A model generated the notes under the pieces. That model saw only the letters and a list, made by a program, of their open reading frames with translations, did no database searches and had not been told where the DNA came from. A DNA stretch of 64,000 nt from Gigaspora margarita (taxonomy: Eukaryota > Glomeromycota > Glomeromycetes > Diversisporales > Gigasporaceae): contig WTPW01000087.1 in assembly GCA_009809945.1 (NCBI GenBank), positions 2,247-66,246 of the forward strand, given 5' to 3'. Of this stretch, positions 1 through 11,700 are shown one piece after another (within the stretch, counting starts at the first letter, position 1; every line of letters starts with the position of its first letter). A program made the translations under genes and the position numbers.

Positions 1-44
1 CAGCTCTTAGTTAAATATTAAAACAATAAATTAACCTACTTCCT

Positions 45-432
45 TTAAAAACCAAACTTGGTTTCCTTAGAGTTGGCCAATGTCTTGAGTGCAACGATGC
101 AAAATGGTTCACGTGCTCTTACATAATTAAAATCATCTCCATCGACTTTTCGTATACCATCCAACCAGAGCGCTGAATATACAGACCCAATTCCTCCTTT
201 ACCGATTAATTTAACATCCAATAATCGATCAAATGGAATCCATTCAATGGCATCTTCATATGCAAAGGCTCAAAGTTGAAACGTTTTCATACAATCGTCA
301 ATATCCTTATTTCCACTTGTCCATCTTGTTGTTTTATCAGGGTCACATGATAAACACATGCTTCACTGGTGTTATTTTCATTACAATGTGAACATTTTCC
401 ATATTTGGAATATCTAAATGCATAAAAGTTAA
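45..432 (-). pseudogene. Broken protein kinase N-terminal fragment
   Basis: Reading the minus strand gives the start of a Glomeromycotina-type protein kinase. There is a cysteine motif (C-x2-C, then C-x2-C about ten residues on), a linker ending IEWIPFDRLLDV, a glycine-rich loop GKGGIGSVYSALW, and the beta-3 lysine motif VALKTL. These are the ATP-binding elements of the N-lobe. The reading ends at TAA right after KFGF, so the catalytic loop, DFG and the whole C-lobe are missing. A TGA interrupts the linker (Q-L-stop-A-F), and an extra TG pair shifts the frame between the two cysteine pairs. Both breaks make a working product unlikely. The family call rests on motifs only. Because the fragment lies at the window edge, the lost C-lobe could continue to the left, but the stop comes before the edge. 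Confidence 0.8.
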
Positions 433-479
433 TTTCGCAACTGCGCTTTTAAACTTTAGATCGAATACAAATAATATTT

Positions 480-930
480 ATATTTACCGACTAAAAATTA
501 ATACGAATGAAATGATTTGTATGCAATGGTAAGTATTTTTGTCAACTTGTTGTCATGTTTTTGTTTAGTGCAATTATTAAATGTTCTTTATACTTACCGG
601 CTAAATTAATTCGAATGAAATTATTTGTATGTATGATAATGGTTAATAAGAATTGATATTCTTGTTTTGTGCAGTAAAGTTATTAAAGTTCTTTATATTC
701 ACCAAAACTAAATTAATAAGTAATAGTAAATAAGTATTTGTGTTTTTTTTTTTTTTTTTGAAACCTTGTTTTACTGTTTAATTTTGTAAAATTATTTAAT
801 ATCCTTTATACTCACTAACTAAATTAATGCAAATAAAATATGCATTTATTTTCTTGATGTGCTGTTTTAGTTTGTAAAATTTTCAACATTTGATACTCAC
901 CAACTAAATTAATGTGGATGAAATGATTTG
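480..930 (-). repeat. Five iterons carrying splice-site-like motifs
   Basis: Five copies of a roughly 85-113 bp unit lie in tandem, centred near 490, 600, 705, 818 and 905. The shared core on the minus strand is ATTAATTTAG, then about three bases, then GGTRARTATA. It resembles a 3' splice site (TTAG) almost touching a 5' splice site (GTAAGTAT). The array lies just upstream of the kinase fragment in that gene's own orientation, so it may be an amplified intron segment of the kinase 5' region. The splice reading is inference. A T(18) run sits inside the fourth unit. Confidence 0.55.
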
Positions 931-1095
931 AACTTAATGGGAAATTATATAATATAAGCCGACGAATTTCAAAATTCTTAATTTTGCCCGAAAATTATTC
1001 TCAAATTTTTAGGTACAAAAAGGAATTTTTTTAAGAAATAGGTTTACTCCACAATGAAATCGCTCAAACTCATTTTTCATTTAATGAGTATCGGC

Positions 1096-1338
1096 AGTGT
1101 GGTAGAGGTCCAATCCAGATAAATTCATCATCCATTTATCCGTATTTGAATTATCCGGATAATTTAGACCAAATAAACAGATCCGATATCTGATAATCCG
1201 ACTGATATTCGGATAATTATTCGGATAGCAATAAACAGATATCTGCTATCCGTTATCCGAGTATCCGAACTGAACTTTATCCGGATATCTGATAATTATT
1301 CGGGTTAACGTTATCCAGATTGGAACTCTACCGTGCGG
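1096..1338. mobile_element. Small inverted-repeat element, TATCCG-rich
   Basis: The terminal inverted repeats are about 26 bp: the left end reads GTGGTAGAGGTCCAATCC and the right end is its near-exact complement. The 240-bp interior is built from degenerate TATCCG/CGGATA steps that fold on themselves. No ORF and no clear target duplication is visible. It is a typical non-autonomous foldback/MITE layout. Confidence 0.6.
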
Positions 1339-1475
1339 AATTTAGGATAAATCTTCGGCGTGTTCTTGGGTAATTTTCATTTATTATCTAAGTGTGTGAT
1401 TATAAAAAGCATTTATTAGTTAATTTAGTTTATGCAAAAAATTTGCTACAAAAGCTTGTTTACGAAAAACTCATA

Positions 1476-1709
1476 CAGGGACGGCCCCAAAATTGCGGTC
1501 GGAATACTTCGGAGTGCATCAGAATCATGGTCGGCTGGATCGGAATTGATCAATTTTACCCCAAGATCATAAAAAATTTTACAAATCATATCCATTCATT
1601 AAGTAAAAAATGCCCAACTGATAATTTTGCTATAGAACCTGTTAACAACTTGGGCTAAATGCCGACCTATATCTGACATATCCAACCCAGAATTTTGGGG
1701 ACACCCCAG
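1476..1709. mobile_element. hAT-like non-autonomous element
   Basis: The ends are inverted copies: CAGGGACGGCCCCAAAATTG at the left and, in complement, CTGGGGTGTCCCCAAAATTC at the right. CAGGG-type tips followed by CCAAA are usual for hAT elements. No exact 8-bp target duplication was found, so the superfamily call is tentative. The 88-codon ORF that overlaps it (1392-1658) runs through the terminal repeat and is not a credible gene. Confidence 0.5.
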
Positions 1710-2866
1710 TAAAATTCGTTTACGAAATGTTTACTACGCCAAGCCGCTCAGCCGCGTCATGGACCAGCTGGGATGCTAAGCCAGATTGCAACACTGGTTT
1801 GGAGATCTAATCACCCGACTATGCCCAACTAAGCCAAAATAGGCAATACATAACTGAAAATTTTTCTTCCAAATGTATCACATGCATGCAATGCTTTTAC
1901 CATAAAGAATTTGTTACAAATCGAGACAAAAACCTGTTAAAGCGATGTTTGGTTAAACAATTATCATACAATTGATAAATATAGTATCTAAAGTATATAT
2001 CTAAAGTAGCACCTAACCGACAGTACGACTTAATGCATGCACGAAAATCTACAACAATACAATTGCTATATTTGAATTGTGAAGATTCTTGATCATAACT
2101 TGCTCATCGATATTTTAGTCTTAACATTTTTGATCACGGATTGTATATCCAATCAAAAGCGTTAAAGCATATCATTAGTTTTAACACACTGATCACATTC
2201 TGGATATAACTACGATTTTATCGGTGATATAAGCTAGAACTACAAAAATCGCTGAGAAAATTAGTAAATCTGGACGGCAAAAATTTCGACAAAAATCTAG
2301 AAATCAATAATCTAAATCTTTAGTGGAATGTAATTTTTTCTTAGTATTTGCTAAAATTTTCACTGTTTTTTTATTAATAACGTGATTTTTTTATCTATTG
2401 CGGAGCTATTGTTCTTGTTCTTGCACTTGTTCTTGAACTTAAGACCATTATACAAAATGCTTTCGAATTCGTTAAACATTCGATTGAATTTTTTTTTAGC
2501 TATTTTTTTGCTCAAATAGTTGGCATATATTAGGTAATCAAACAGGAGTAGCAAATTTGGTGTTAATGATTAACAAATTCTTTCGTTCTCATCTTTGATA
2601 ATCAGAGATTATCATTTAATCAGCCCAATAAAAAATCCTACGAAAAAAAATGAAAAATGCCAAATATTGAGCGAATAGATATGCAAATTTACATCGGGTC
2701 ACCGATATTTACGTCTAAAAAGTAAATTTTTACTATCGGTTGTTATAGCATTTGTAATTTTTTCTACGGATAATCGCATTTTTTTTTTTAATGGTCAGAT
2801 GTCTTATTATACTGTAGTACTAGTCACATTAGCAGTTCACATGACTAGCAACATTAGGCGCTCGAA
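1710..2866. other. AT-rich intergenic, no gene recognised
   Basis: No ORF with recognisable protein features is seen here. A stretch near 1920-1965 is about 45 bp long and reappears inverted near 25066-25110 (core AAAGCGATGTTTGGTTAAAC), so part of this region belongs to a dispersed repeat. Confidence 0.6.
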
Positions 2867-3050
2867 TCACCGTTCAGAAACATTCAGGATGATCCATGCG
2901 ATGATAGACAGGTGAAAATTAAGCATCAAGACGGTCCATGCGACGATAGACAGGCGAGAATTAAGCACCAAGTGATGTATAACATCACGTGGACCAATAA
3001 GATTCAAGATTTTGCGGACAAACACCATTCTGGCCCATCTTAAAACCATC

Positions 3051-3215
3051 ACTACGTGATATGCATCACTCCGTTCCTGGTATACGTGATATGCATCACT
3101 CCGTTCCTGGTATACACTACGTGATTTCATCACTCCGTTCCTGGTATCACTACGTGATATGCATCACTCCGTTCCTGGTATACACTACGTGATTTCATCA
3201 CTCCGTTCCTGGTAT
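3051..3215. repeat. Minisatellite, 5 copies of ~30-35 bp
   Basis: Five tandem units are built on the core CATCACTCCGTTCCTGG, preceded by ACGTGATATG or ACGTGATTT. Units alternate between these two forms, so the array has a two-unit higher order. GTGATATGCATCAC is itself palindromic. The minus-strand ORF at 2867-3133 merely translates the repeat. Confidence 0.85.
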
Positions 3216-3910
3216 GGCACATCACTAACCTCAACATAATATTTTTTTATCTTTTTTTTTTAGTGAGGATTTTTCCTCTGCAAAATATTTAACATTTATT
3301 ACCATTTTGTTCATTATCATTTAATGGGCAGCACTTCGTATGGAAATATTTTGTGACGGTACAAACGATACACAAGATAAGTATTGTTACCAATTTATTT
3401 TAAACAAAGAATTAAAGTAATTATTGAGTTACTCATAACTTTAAATTAGATCATGTGATTGCGATTATTTTTGAGGTACTTGACCGGTATAATATCTATC
3501 ACTGAGATATTTTGCTTAAAGTATAATCAATGACCTCCGCTACGCTCCGGACATTTACAGAAAAGGTATTTATTTGTATTACGATGCATATACAGTCAAC
3601 AAATAAATACTGAATTTTAAACACGAAAATAAGAGTACAAATGTCCTAAATGAACTACAGACTTACAATTTTTTACTAAAAATTGGCAAAAAAAAGGGTA
3701 TGGCACTAAAAAACGCAATTTATTTACATATAAAGTTGGCGTATGAATTCATTGAAATCAAATATTACCTAAATTATCAACTTCAATAAAGTATTTCGTA
3801 TAAGCTACATAATATTCTCTTTAAATATTCATATAAACAAGTAACACGTTGAAGTCAAATATTTCATAAATTATTAACGTTATTTTACTGTATTAGCAGA
3901 TTTAAATGGA

Positions 3911-4064
3911 TAGGTGTTACATATTAAAGCAGCCCATTTTTTACAAATTTTTGAAAAATTATTATATTTGATTTTTGAATAGACATCTATTCAATAACAA
4001 AGCCCGTTACTATTTGAAGGTCATTTACAAGTTAAAAAGGCTCCTGTTTTAATGTGTAACACCA
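3911..4064. mobile_element. Inverted-repeat element inside the upstream tandem block
   Basis: Imperfect terminal inverted repeats of about 25 bp: TAGGTGTTACATATTAAAGC at the left, and TTGGTGTTACACATTAAAAC in complement at the right. It sits between copies one and two of the tandem block, right after the TPR-like vestige. There is no ORF and no clear target duplication. Confidence 0.5.
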
Positions 4065-4941
4065 ATTAATCTAAATATTCAATGATAACTTTAAATTAGA
4101 TCATGTGATTGCGATTATTTTGAGGCACTATCTTTTGTACGGACCAAATTTGATTGCGCAAATTATAATTGTAAAATATTTATCCGTTATGTTGATCTTC
4201 CCATTCTATTCAAAAAATTTTCCGCCAAATTTCCGGCTTCCATAGATTATGATTTAACAAAAATCTCAATTTTGGTTTAGGGGACCTCGGAACCCTATTT
4301 TCAAGGCAAAGACCCCACATATCTACGTGGGTATTACCGGTTATTCACGGGTAACACGAGTAATACTTGACCCGGGCATAATCTCTAATCACTGAGATTT
4401 TTCTCAAAGCTATAAACAAAATCTTAAATGTCCTCTGTTACGTTCCAGGCAATTACAGAAAAAGCATATAAAGTAGACAAATAAGTATTAAATTTTAAAC
4501 ACAAAAATAAGCTACGACGTACGCACGTACACATGTGCCTCTAATGAGTACAAATGTCCTAAAATATTAAAACCCCCTAAATGAACTACATACTTTCAAA
4601 TTTTTGTACTAAAAATCAAACAAAGGTACGGTGTATGATTAAGCAATTCATTGAAACCAAATATTACCTAAATTATCAACTTCAATAAAGTATTTATGCG
4701 TACGTACGTACGCACGTATACACTTTATTGAAGATAAGCTATATAATCTTCTCTTAAACATCCGTATAAACAAGTAATAAATTGAAGTCAAATATTTCGT
4801 AAATTATTGACGTTATTTTGGAAAATTCGGTGTTAGCAGATTTAAATTAATAATTTAAATACTCATAACTTTTTAAATTAGATCATGTGATTGCGATTAT
4901 TTTTGAGGTACTATCTTTTTGCACGGACGATACCCGGATGG

Positions 4942-5134
4942 CAGGGTTTGGCAATAGATATATTCCACTGATAACCAATGGAGCCAATGGGACCAATGGA
5001 TCCAATGGAGCCAATGGAATTAGTTATCAATTATTAACAAATACTATATTATAAGCTAGCTGGCTTCCATTGGCTCTATTCGCAAATTATTCTCAATGTC
5101 CATTCATCACAAATGGATAAATGTGCTAACCCTG
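4942..5134. mobile_element. Small hAT-like element in the third tandem copy
   Basis: The ends are CAGGGTTTGGCA and, in complement, CAGGGTTAGCACA. Flanking bases CCGGATGG and CCGGATAA match at 6 of 8 positions, fitting a worn 8-bp target duplication. The interior holds iterations of CCAATGGA. The other two tandem copies lack it, so it came in after the tandem duplication. Confidence 0.5.
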
Positions 5135-5799
5135 CCGGATAAAATTCTACTCGGGCACTCGGGTATTACTGGCTATTCATAGGTAACAAGAGTAATACTT
5201 GACCCGGGTATAATCTTTAATCAAGCATGGTTAGGAAACCACTGAGATTTTTACAGTTATGAACAATCTTAAATGTTCTCGGTTATGCTCCAAACAATTA
5301 TAGAAAAAGAATTTATTTGTATTGCGATGCATATAAAGTAAACAAATAAGTATTAAATTTTAAACACGAAAATAAGCTACGTACGTACGACGTACACACG
5401 AACACATGTGCCTCTTTAATGAGTACAAATGCCCTAAAATATTAAAACCCCTAAATGAACTACAGACTTTCAATTTTTTGTACTAAAAATTGCCAAACAA
5501 AGGTACGGCACTAAAAAACGCAATTTATTTACATATAAAGTTGGCGTATGATCGAGCAATTCATTGAAACCAAATATTCCTAAATCATCAATAAAGTATT
5601 TATGCGTACGTACGCATGCACATATACACTTTATTAAAGATAAGCTACATAATCTTCTCTTTAAACATCCGTATAAACAAGTAACACGTTGAAGTCAAAT
5701 ATTTCATATATTATTAACGTTATTTTGGGAATATACATTTAAATAAATAATCTAAATAATACGATTGCATCTGCAAGCCGTAGAATAACTTATTACAAG

Positions 5800-8700
5800 A
5801 TGAATAAATACAAAGAGACAGGAGCAGATTTAAATAAATCTTCAGAAATTGACCCAAAAAATGCACATGCGATAAATAAGCGTGGAGAAACTTATCGCAA
5901 GATGAATAAATATAAAGAATCACTTGCAAATTTAACTAAATCCTTAAATAATAAGCCAAATAATGCAGAGACATTAAGTGAGCGTGGAGTAATTTATCGC
6001 ATGATGAGTAGATACGAAGAATCCATAACAGATTTAACTAAATCATTGGAATTAGTGTTAAAGCAGCGTGGTGCAACTAATAATATGAAGCACAGATACG
6101 AAGAAACACTATCAGATTTAAACAAATCACAAGAAATAGCGTTAAAACAGCGTGGAATAACTTATAGGTTAATGAATAGATACGAAGAATCACTAGCAGA
6201 TTTAAATGAATCATTAAAAATTAATCCAAATGATGCAAATGCATTAAGTGAACGTGGAGAAACGTATCGCAAGTTGAACAAATTTGAAGAATCGCTATCA
6301 GATTTAAACAAATCATTAGAGATCAATTCAAATAATGTAGAAACATTACTAAACCGTGCAGAAACTTATCGCATGATGGACAGATACGAAGAATCATTAA
6401 AAGACTTAAATAAATCATTAAAAATTAATCCCAATAATGAATTTGCATTAAGATCCCGTGGTGCAACTTTTTACCAAATGGACAGATACGAAGAATCATT
6501 GGTAGATTTAAATAAATTATTGGAAAATCGTCCAAATAATATACAAGCATTAAAAAGGAGTGGAATAATTTATCGTAAGATGAACAGATACGAAGAGTCA
6601 CTAGCAAATTTAAATAAAGCATTAGGAATTAATCCAAATAATGCAGAAGCATTAGTACACCGTGGAGAAACTTATCGTATGATGGAAAGATACGAAGAAT
6701 CACTAACAGATTTAAATAAATCATTAGAAATTCGTCCAAATAATGCAGAGGCATTAAAGCAGCGTGGAATAACTTATCGCAAGATGAATAGATACGACGA
6801 ATCATTGGCTGATTTTAATAAATCATTAGATATTGAACAAGAAAATGCATTTATATTAACAAACCGTGGAGAAAATTGTAGCCTGACGAATAAATATGAA
6901 GAATTATTAACAGATTTAAATAAATCATTGGAAATCAATCCAAATGATACAAACGCGTTAAATGAGCGTGGAGCAACTTATCTCATGATGAACAGACATG
7001 AAGAATCACTAGTAGATTTAAATAAATCATTAGAAATTAATCCAAATAATGCATTTGCATTAGCATATCGTGGAGCAACTTATTACATGATGAAAAGATA
7101 TGAAGAATCACTAACAGATCTAAATAAATCATTAGGAATTAATCCAAAACATGCTTTTGCATTAGCATACCGTGGTGCAACATATTTTAAGACGAATAGG
7201 TGCGAAAAATCACTAGCAGATTTAAATAAATCATTAGAAATTAATCTAAATGCAGTTGCATTAAAAAACCGCGGTGCAATATATTTTAAAATGAACAGAT
7301 ACGAAGAAACATTAGCAGATTTAAATAAATTATTAGAATTTAATCTAAATAATGCAGACGCATTAAGGGAGCGTGGGGTAACTTTTCGTATGATAAACAG
7401 ATACAAAGAATCACTGGAAGATTTAAACAAATCATTAGAAATCAATCCTGATAATGTACTTACATTAGCAGGCCGTGGAGTAACTTATAGGATGATGAAC
7501 AGACACGATGAATCACTAACAGATTTAAATAAATCATTAGAAATTAATCCAAATAATGCAACTATATTAGCAGAGCGTGGAGTAACTTATCGCAAGATGA
7601 ACAGATACGAAGAATCGTTAGCAGATTTAAATAAATCGTTAGAAATAAATCCAAATAATGCAAGTACATTAGCAGAGCGTGGAGCAACTTATTGCAAGAT
7701 GAATAGGCACGAAGAATCACTAGCAGATTTAAATAAATCACTAGAAAGTAATCCTGATAATGCAGAAGCATTAGCAAACCGTGGAAAAACTTATCGCATG
7801 ATGGACAAATTCGAAGAATCACTAGAAGATTTAAATAGATCGTTGGAAATTAATCCAAATGATGCAGACACATTAAGTGAGCGTGGAACAACTTATCGCA
7901 AATTAAATCAATACAAAAAATCACTAGCAGATTTGAATAGATCATTAGAAACTAAGCCAAATAATGCAGCCTCACTAGGTGAGCGTGGAGTAACTTATCT
8001 TATGATGAACAGATTTGAAAAATCACTAGAAGATTTAAATAATTCATTAGAAATTGATCTAAATAATACAGAAACATTAGCATACCGTGGAGCAAGTTTT
8101 CTTATGATGAACAGATATGAGGAATCTCTAACAGATTTAAATAATTCATTAGAAATTAATCCAGATAATGAATTTGCATTAAAAACCCGTGGTATTGCAT
8201 ATTTTAAGATGAACAGATATGAAGAATCACAAACAGATTTAAATAAATTATTAGAAATTAATCCAAGCTGTGCAGAAACAGATTTAAATAAATCGGTAGA
8301 AATTAACCATAATAATGCAATTGCATTAGAAAACCGTGGAGTAACTTATCTAATAAAGAAAATGTACAAAGAATCACTAGCAGATTTAAATAAATCATTA
8401 GAAATTAATCCCAATAACGAATTTACATTGAGATTTCGTGGTGTAGCTTTTTATCTGATGGACAAATATGAAGAATCACTAGCAGATTTAAATAGATCAT
8501 TAGAAATTAATCCAGATAATACGTTTACATTAGCAAACCGTGGAGAAACTTATCGCATGATGAAAATATATGAAGAATCACTAGCAGATTTGAATAAAGC
8601 ATTAGAAATTGATCCAAATAATGCAGACGCATTAAGTAAGCGTGGAGTGACTTATCGCATGATGAATAAATACGAAGAATCACTATCAGATTTAAATAAA

Positions 8701-11700
8701 TTATTAGAAACTTACCCAAATAATGCGGAAGCATTAGCAAACCGTGGAGAAACTTATCGCATGATGAACAGATACGAAGAATCACTAGATGACTTAGATA
8801 AGTCATTAGAAATTAATCCAAATAATATATTTGCATTAATGCAGCGTGGAATAATTTATCAAATGATGAGCAGATTTGAAGAATCATTAGCAGATTTAAA
8901 TACAATATTAGAAACTAATCCAAATAATGCAGATGCATTATGTGAGCGTGGAGTAACTTTTCGCATGATGAACAGATACGAAGAATCATTATCAGATTTA
9001 AATAAATCATTAGAAATTCGTTCAGATAATGTAGAAGTATTAAAGCAGCGTGGAGTAATTTATTACAAGATGAACAAGTATGAAGAATCACTAGCAGATT
9101 TAAATAAATCATTAGAAATTAGTCCAGGTAATGCATTTGCGTTAGCAAACCGTGGAGAAACTTATCGTATGATGAAAAGATATGATGAATCACTAGAAGA
9201 CTTAAATAAATCATTAGAAATTGATCCTAATAATGCAGACGCATTAAGATCCCGTGGTGTAACCTTTTATCTAGTAGAAAGATACGAAGAATCACTAACA
9301 GATTTAAATAAATCATTAGAAATTGACCCAAATAATGCAGAAGCATTAGCAAACCGTGGAGAAACTTATCACATGATGGATAGATACGAAGAATCTCTAG
9401 AAGATTTAAATAAGTCATTAGAAATTAATCCAAAAAATACATTTGCATTAATGCAGCGTGGAATAATTTTTCGCACGATGAGCAGATTTGAAGAATCATT
9501 AGCAGATATAAATACAATATTAGAAATAAATCTGGATAATGCAGATGCATTAAATGAGCGTGGAGCAACTTATTGCATGATGAACAGATACGAAGAATCA
9601 TTATTAGATTTAAATAAATCATTAGAAATTAGTCCAGATAATGCGTTTACATTAGCAAATCGTGGAGAAACTTATCGCATGATGAAAAGATATGAAGAAT
9701 CACTAACAGATTTAAATAAATCATTAGAAATTAATCAAAATAATGCAGACGCATTAAGCAAACGTGGAATGACTTATCATATGATGAATAAATACGACGA
9801 AAAATCACTAGCAGATTTAAATAAATCATTAGAAATTAACCCAAATAATGCAGAAGCATTAGCAAACCGTGGAGAAACTTATCGCATAATGGGCAGATAT
9901 GAAGAATCACTAGAAGATTTAAATAAATCATTAGAAATTAACTCAAATAATGCAAAAGTATTAGCACACCGTGGAAAAACTTATCGCATGATGGGCAGAT
10001 ATGAAGAATCACTAAAAGATTTAAATAAATCGTTAGATATTATTCCAAATGATGCGGACACATTAAATGAGCGTGGAATTACTTTTTGCAGAATAAACAG
10101 ATTTGAAGAATCCCTAGCAGATTTAAATAAATCATTAGAAATTATTCCAAATTATCCAAATGCCTTAAGTGAGCGCGGAGAAACTTATTGCAACATGAAC
10201 AAATATGAAGAATCACTAGCAGATTTAAATCAATCATTAGAAATTAATCCAAATAATGCAGAAGCATTAACATACCGTGGAAAAACTTATCTAATGATGA
10301 ATAGATATGAGGAATCACTAGCAAATTTAAATCAATCATTAGAAATTAATCCAAACAATGCTGAAGCATTAGCCTATCGTGGTGCGACATATTTTAAGAT
10401 GAATAGATACGAGGAATCACTAGCAGATTTAAATAAATCATTGGAAATTAATCCTAATAATGCAGAAGCATTAGCATATCGTGGAGCAACTTATTTAGTA
10501 ATGAATAAATATGAGGAATCACTAGCAGATTTAAACAGATCATTAGAAATTAATCCAAATAATGCAGATGCATTAAATAAGCGTGGGGTAGCTTTTTGTG
10601 AGATGAATGAATATGAACAATCACTAGCAGATTTAAATAAGTCATTAGAAATTCATCCAGATAATGGGGAAGCATTAAAGCAACGTGGAGTAATTTATCG
10701 TAAGATGAACAAATACGAAGAATCACTAAAAGATTTAAATAAATCATTAGAAATTAGTCCAAATAATGCTGGTACATTATGTGAGCGTGCAATAATATAT
10801 CGCCTGATGAAAAAATACGAAGAATCATTATCAGATTTAAATAAATCATTCGAAACTAGTCCAAATGATGCAACCGCATTAGGTGAGCGTGGAGTAATTT
10901 ATTGCATGATGAAAAGATATGAAGAATCACTAGTAGATTTAAATAAATCTTTAGAAATTAATCCAGATAATGCATTAGCACTGGCATACCGTGGAGAAAT
11001 TTATTTTATAAAGTACAAATACGAGGAATCGCTAGCAGATTTAAATAAATCATTAACAATTAATCCAAATGATGAATTTGCATTAAAAAACCGTAGCATG
11101 ACATATTTTAAGATGGCCAGATATGAAGAATCATTAGCAGATTTAAATAAATTATTAGAAATTAATCCAAATGATACAAAAACATTAAGTGAGCGTGGAG
11201 AAACTTATTGCAAGATGAATAGATATGAAGAATCACTAGCAGATTTAAATAAATTATTAGAAAATGATCCAAACAATATACTTGTATTAACAAAACGTGG
11301 AGAAACTTATCGCATCATGGGCAGATGTGAAGAATCATTAGCAGATTTAAAGAAATCATTAGTAATTAATCCAAAAGATGCAGAGGCATTAAGCAAGCGT
11401 GGATTAACTTATCGTAAAATAAATAAATACAAAAAATCACTAGCAGATTTTGATAAATCATTAGAAATTCATCCAGATAATGTAGAAGTATTAAAGCAAC
11501 GTGGAGTAACTTATCGCATGATGAACAGATATGGAGAATCACTAGCAGATTTAAATAAGTCATTATCAATTAATCCAAATGATGCAGACGCATTAAGTGA
11601 GCGTGGAGTAACTTATCTTACAACTAACAAATATGAAGCATCACTAGAAGATTTTAGCAAATCATTAGAAATTGATCCAAATAATGCATTTGTATTATCA

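Larger units (their letters stand above)
3431..5750. repeat. Three tandem copies of a 0.5-0.9 kb block before the TPR gene
   Basis: Copies start near 3431, 4081 and 4862. Each begins with TTAAATTAGATCATGTGATT and continues through the same landmarks: CACTGAGAT, AATTTTAAACAC, CTAAATGAAC, TTGAAGTCAAATATTTC and a TTATTTT end. The second and third copies also carry runs of CGTACGTACG. Copies one and two end in TTAGCAGATTTAAAT (3893-3907 and 4833-4847). This 15-base string is identical to the sequence that encodes Leu-Ala-Asp-Leu-Asn in the TPR units of the adjacent gene. The third copy runs straight into the TPR reading frame. The block probably holds the promoter region of the TPR gene, duplicated together with a trace of coding sequence. 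Confidence 0.75.

Noticed and set aside
3051..3215. CRISPR-like appearance of the 30-35 bp repeat array
   Set aside because: There are no unique spacers between the repeats, the units are directly abutted, and the genome is eukaryotic.
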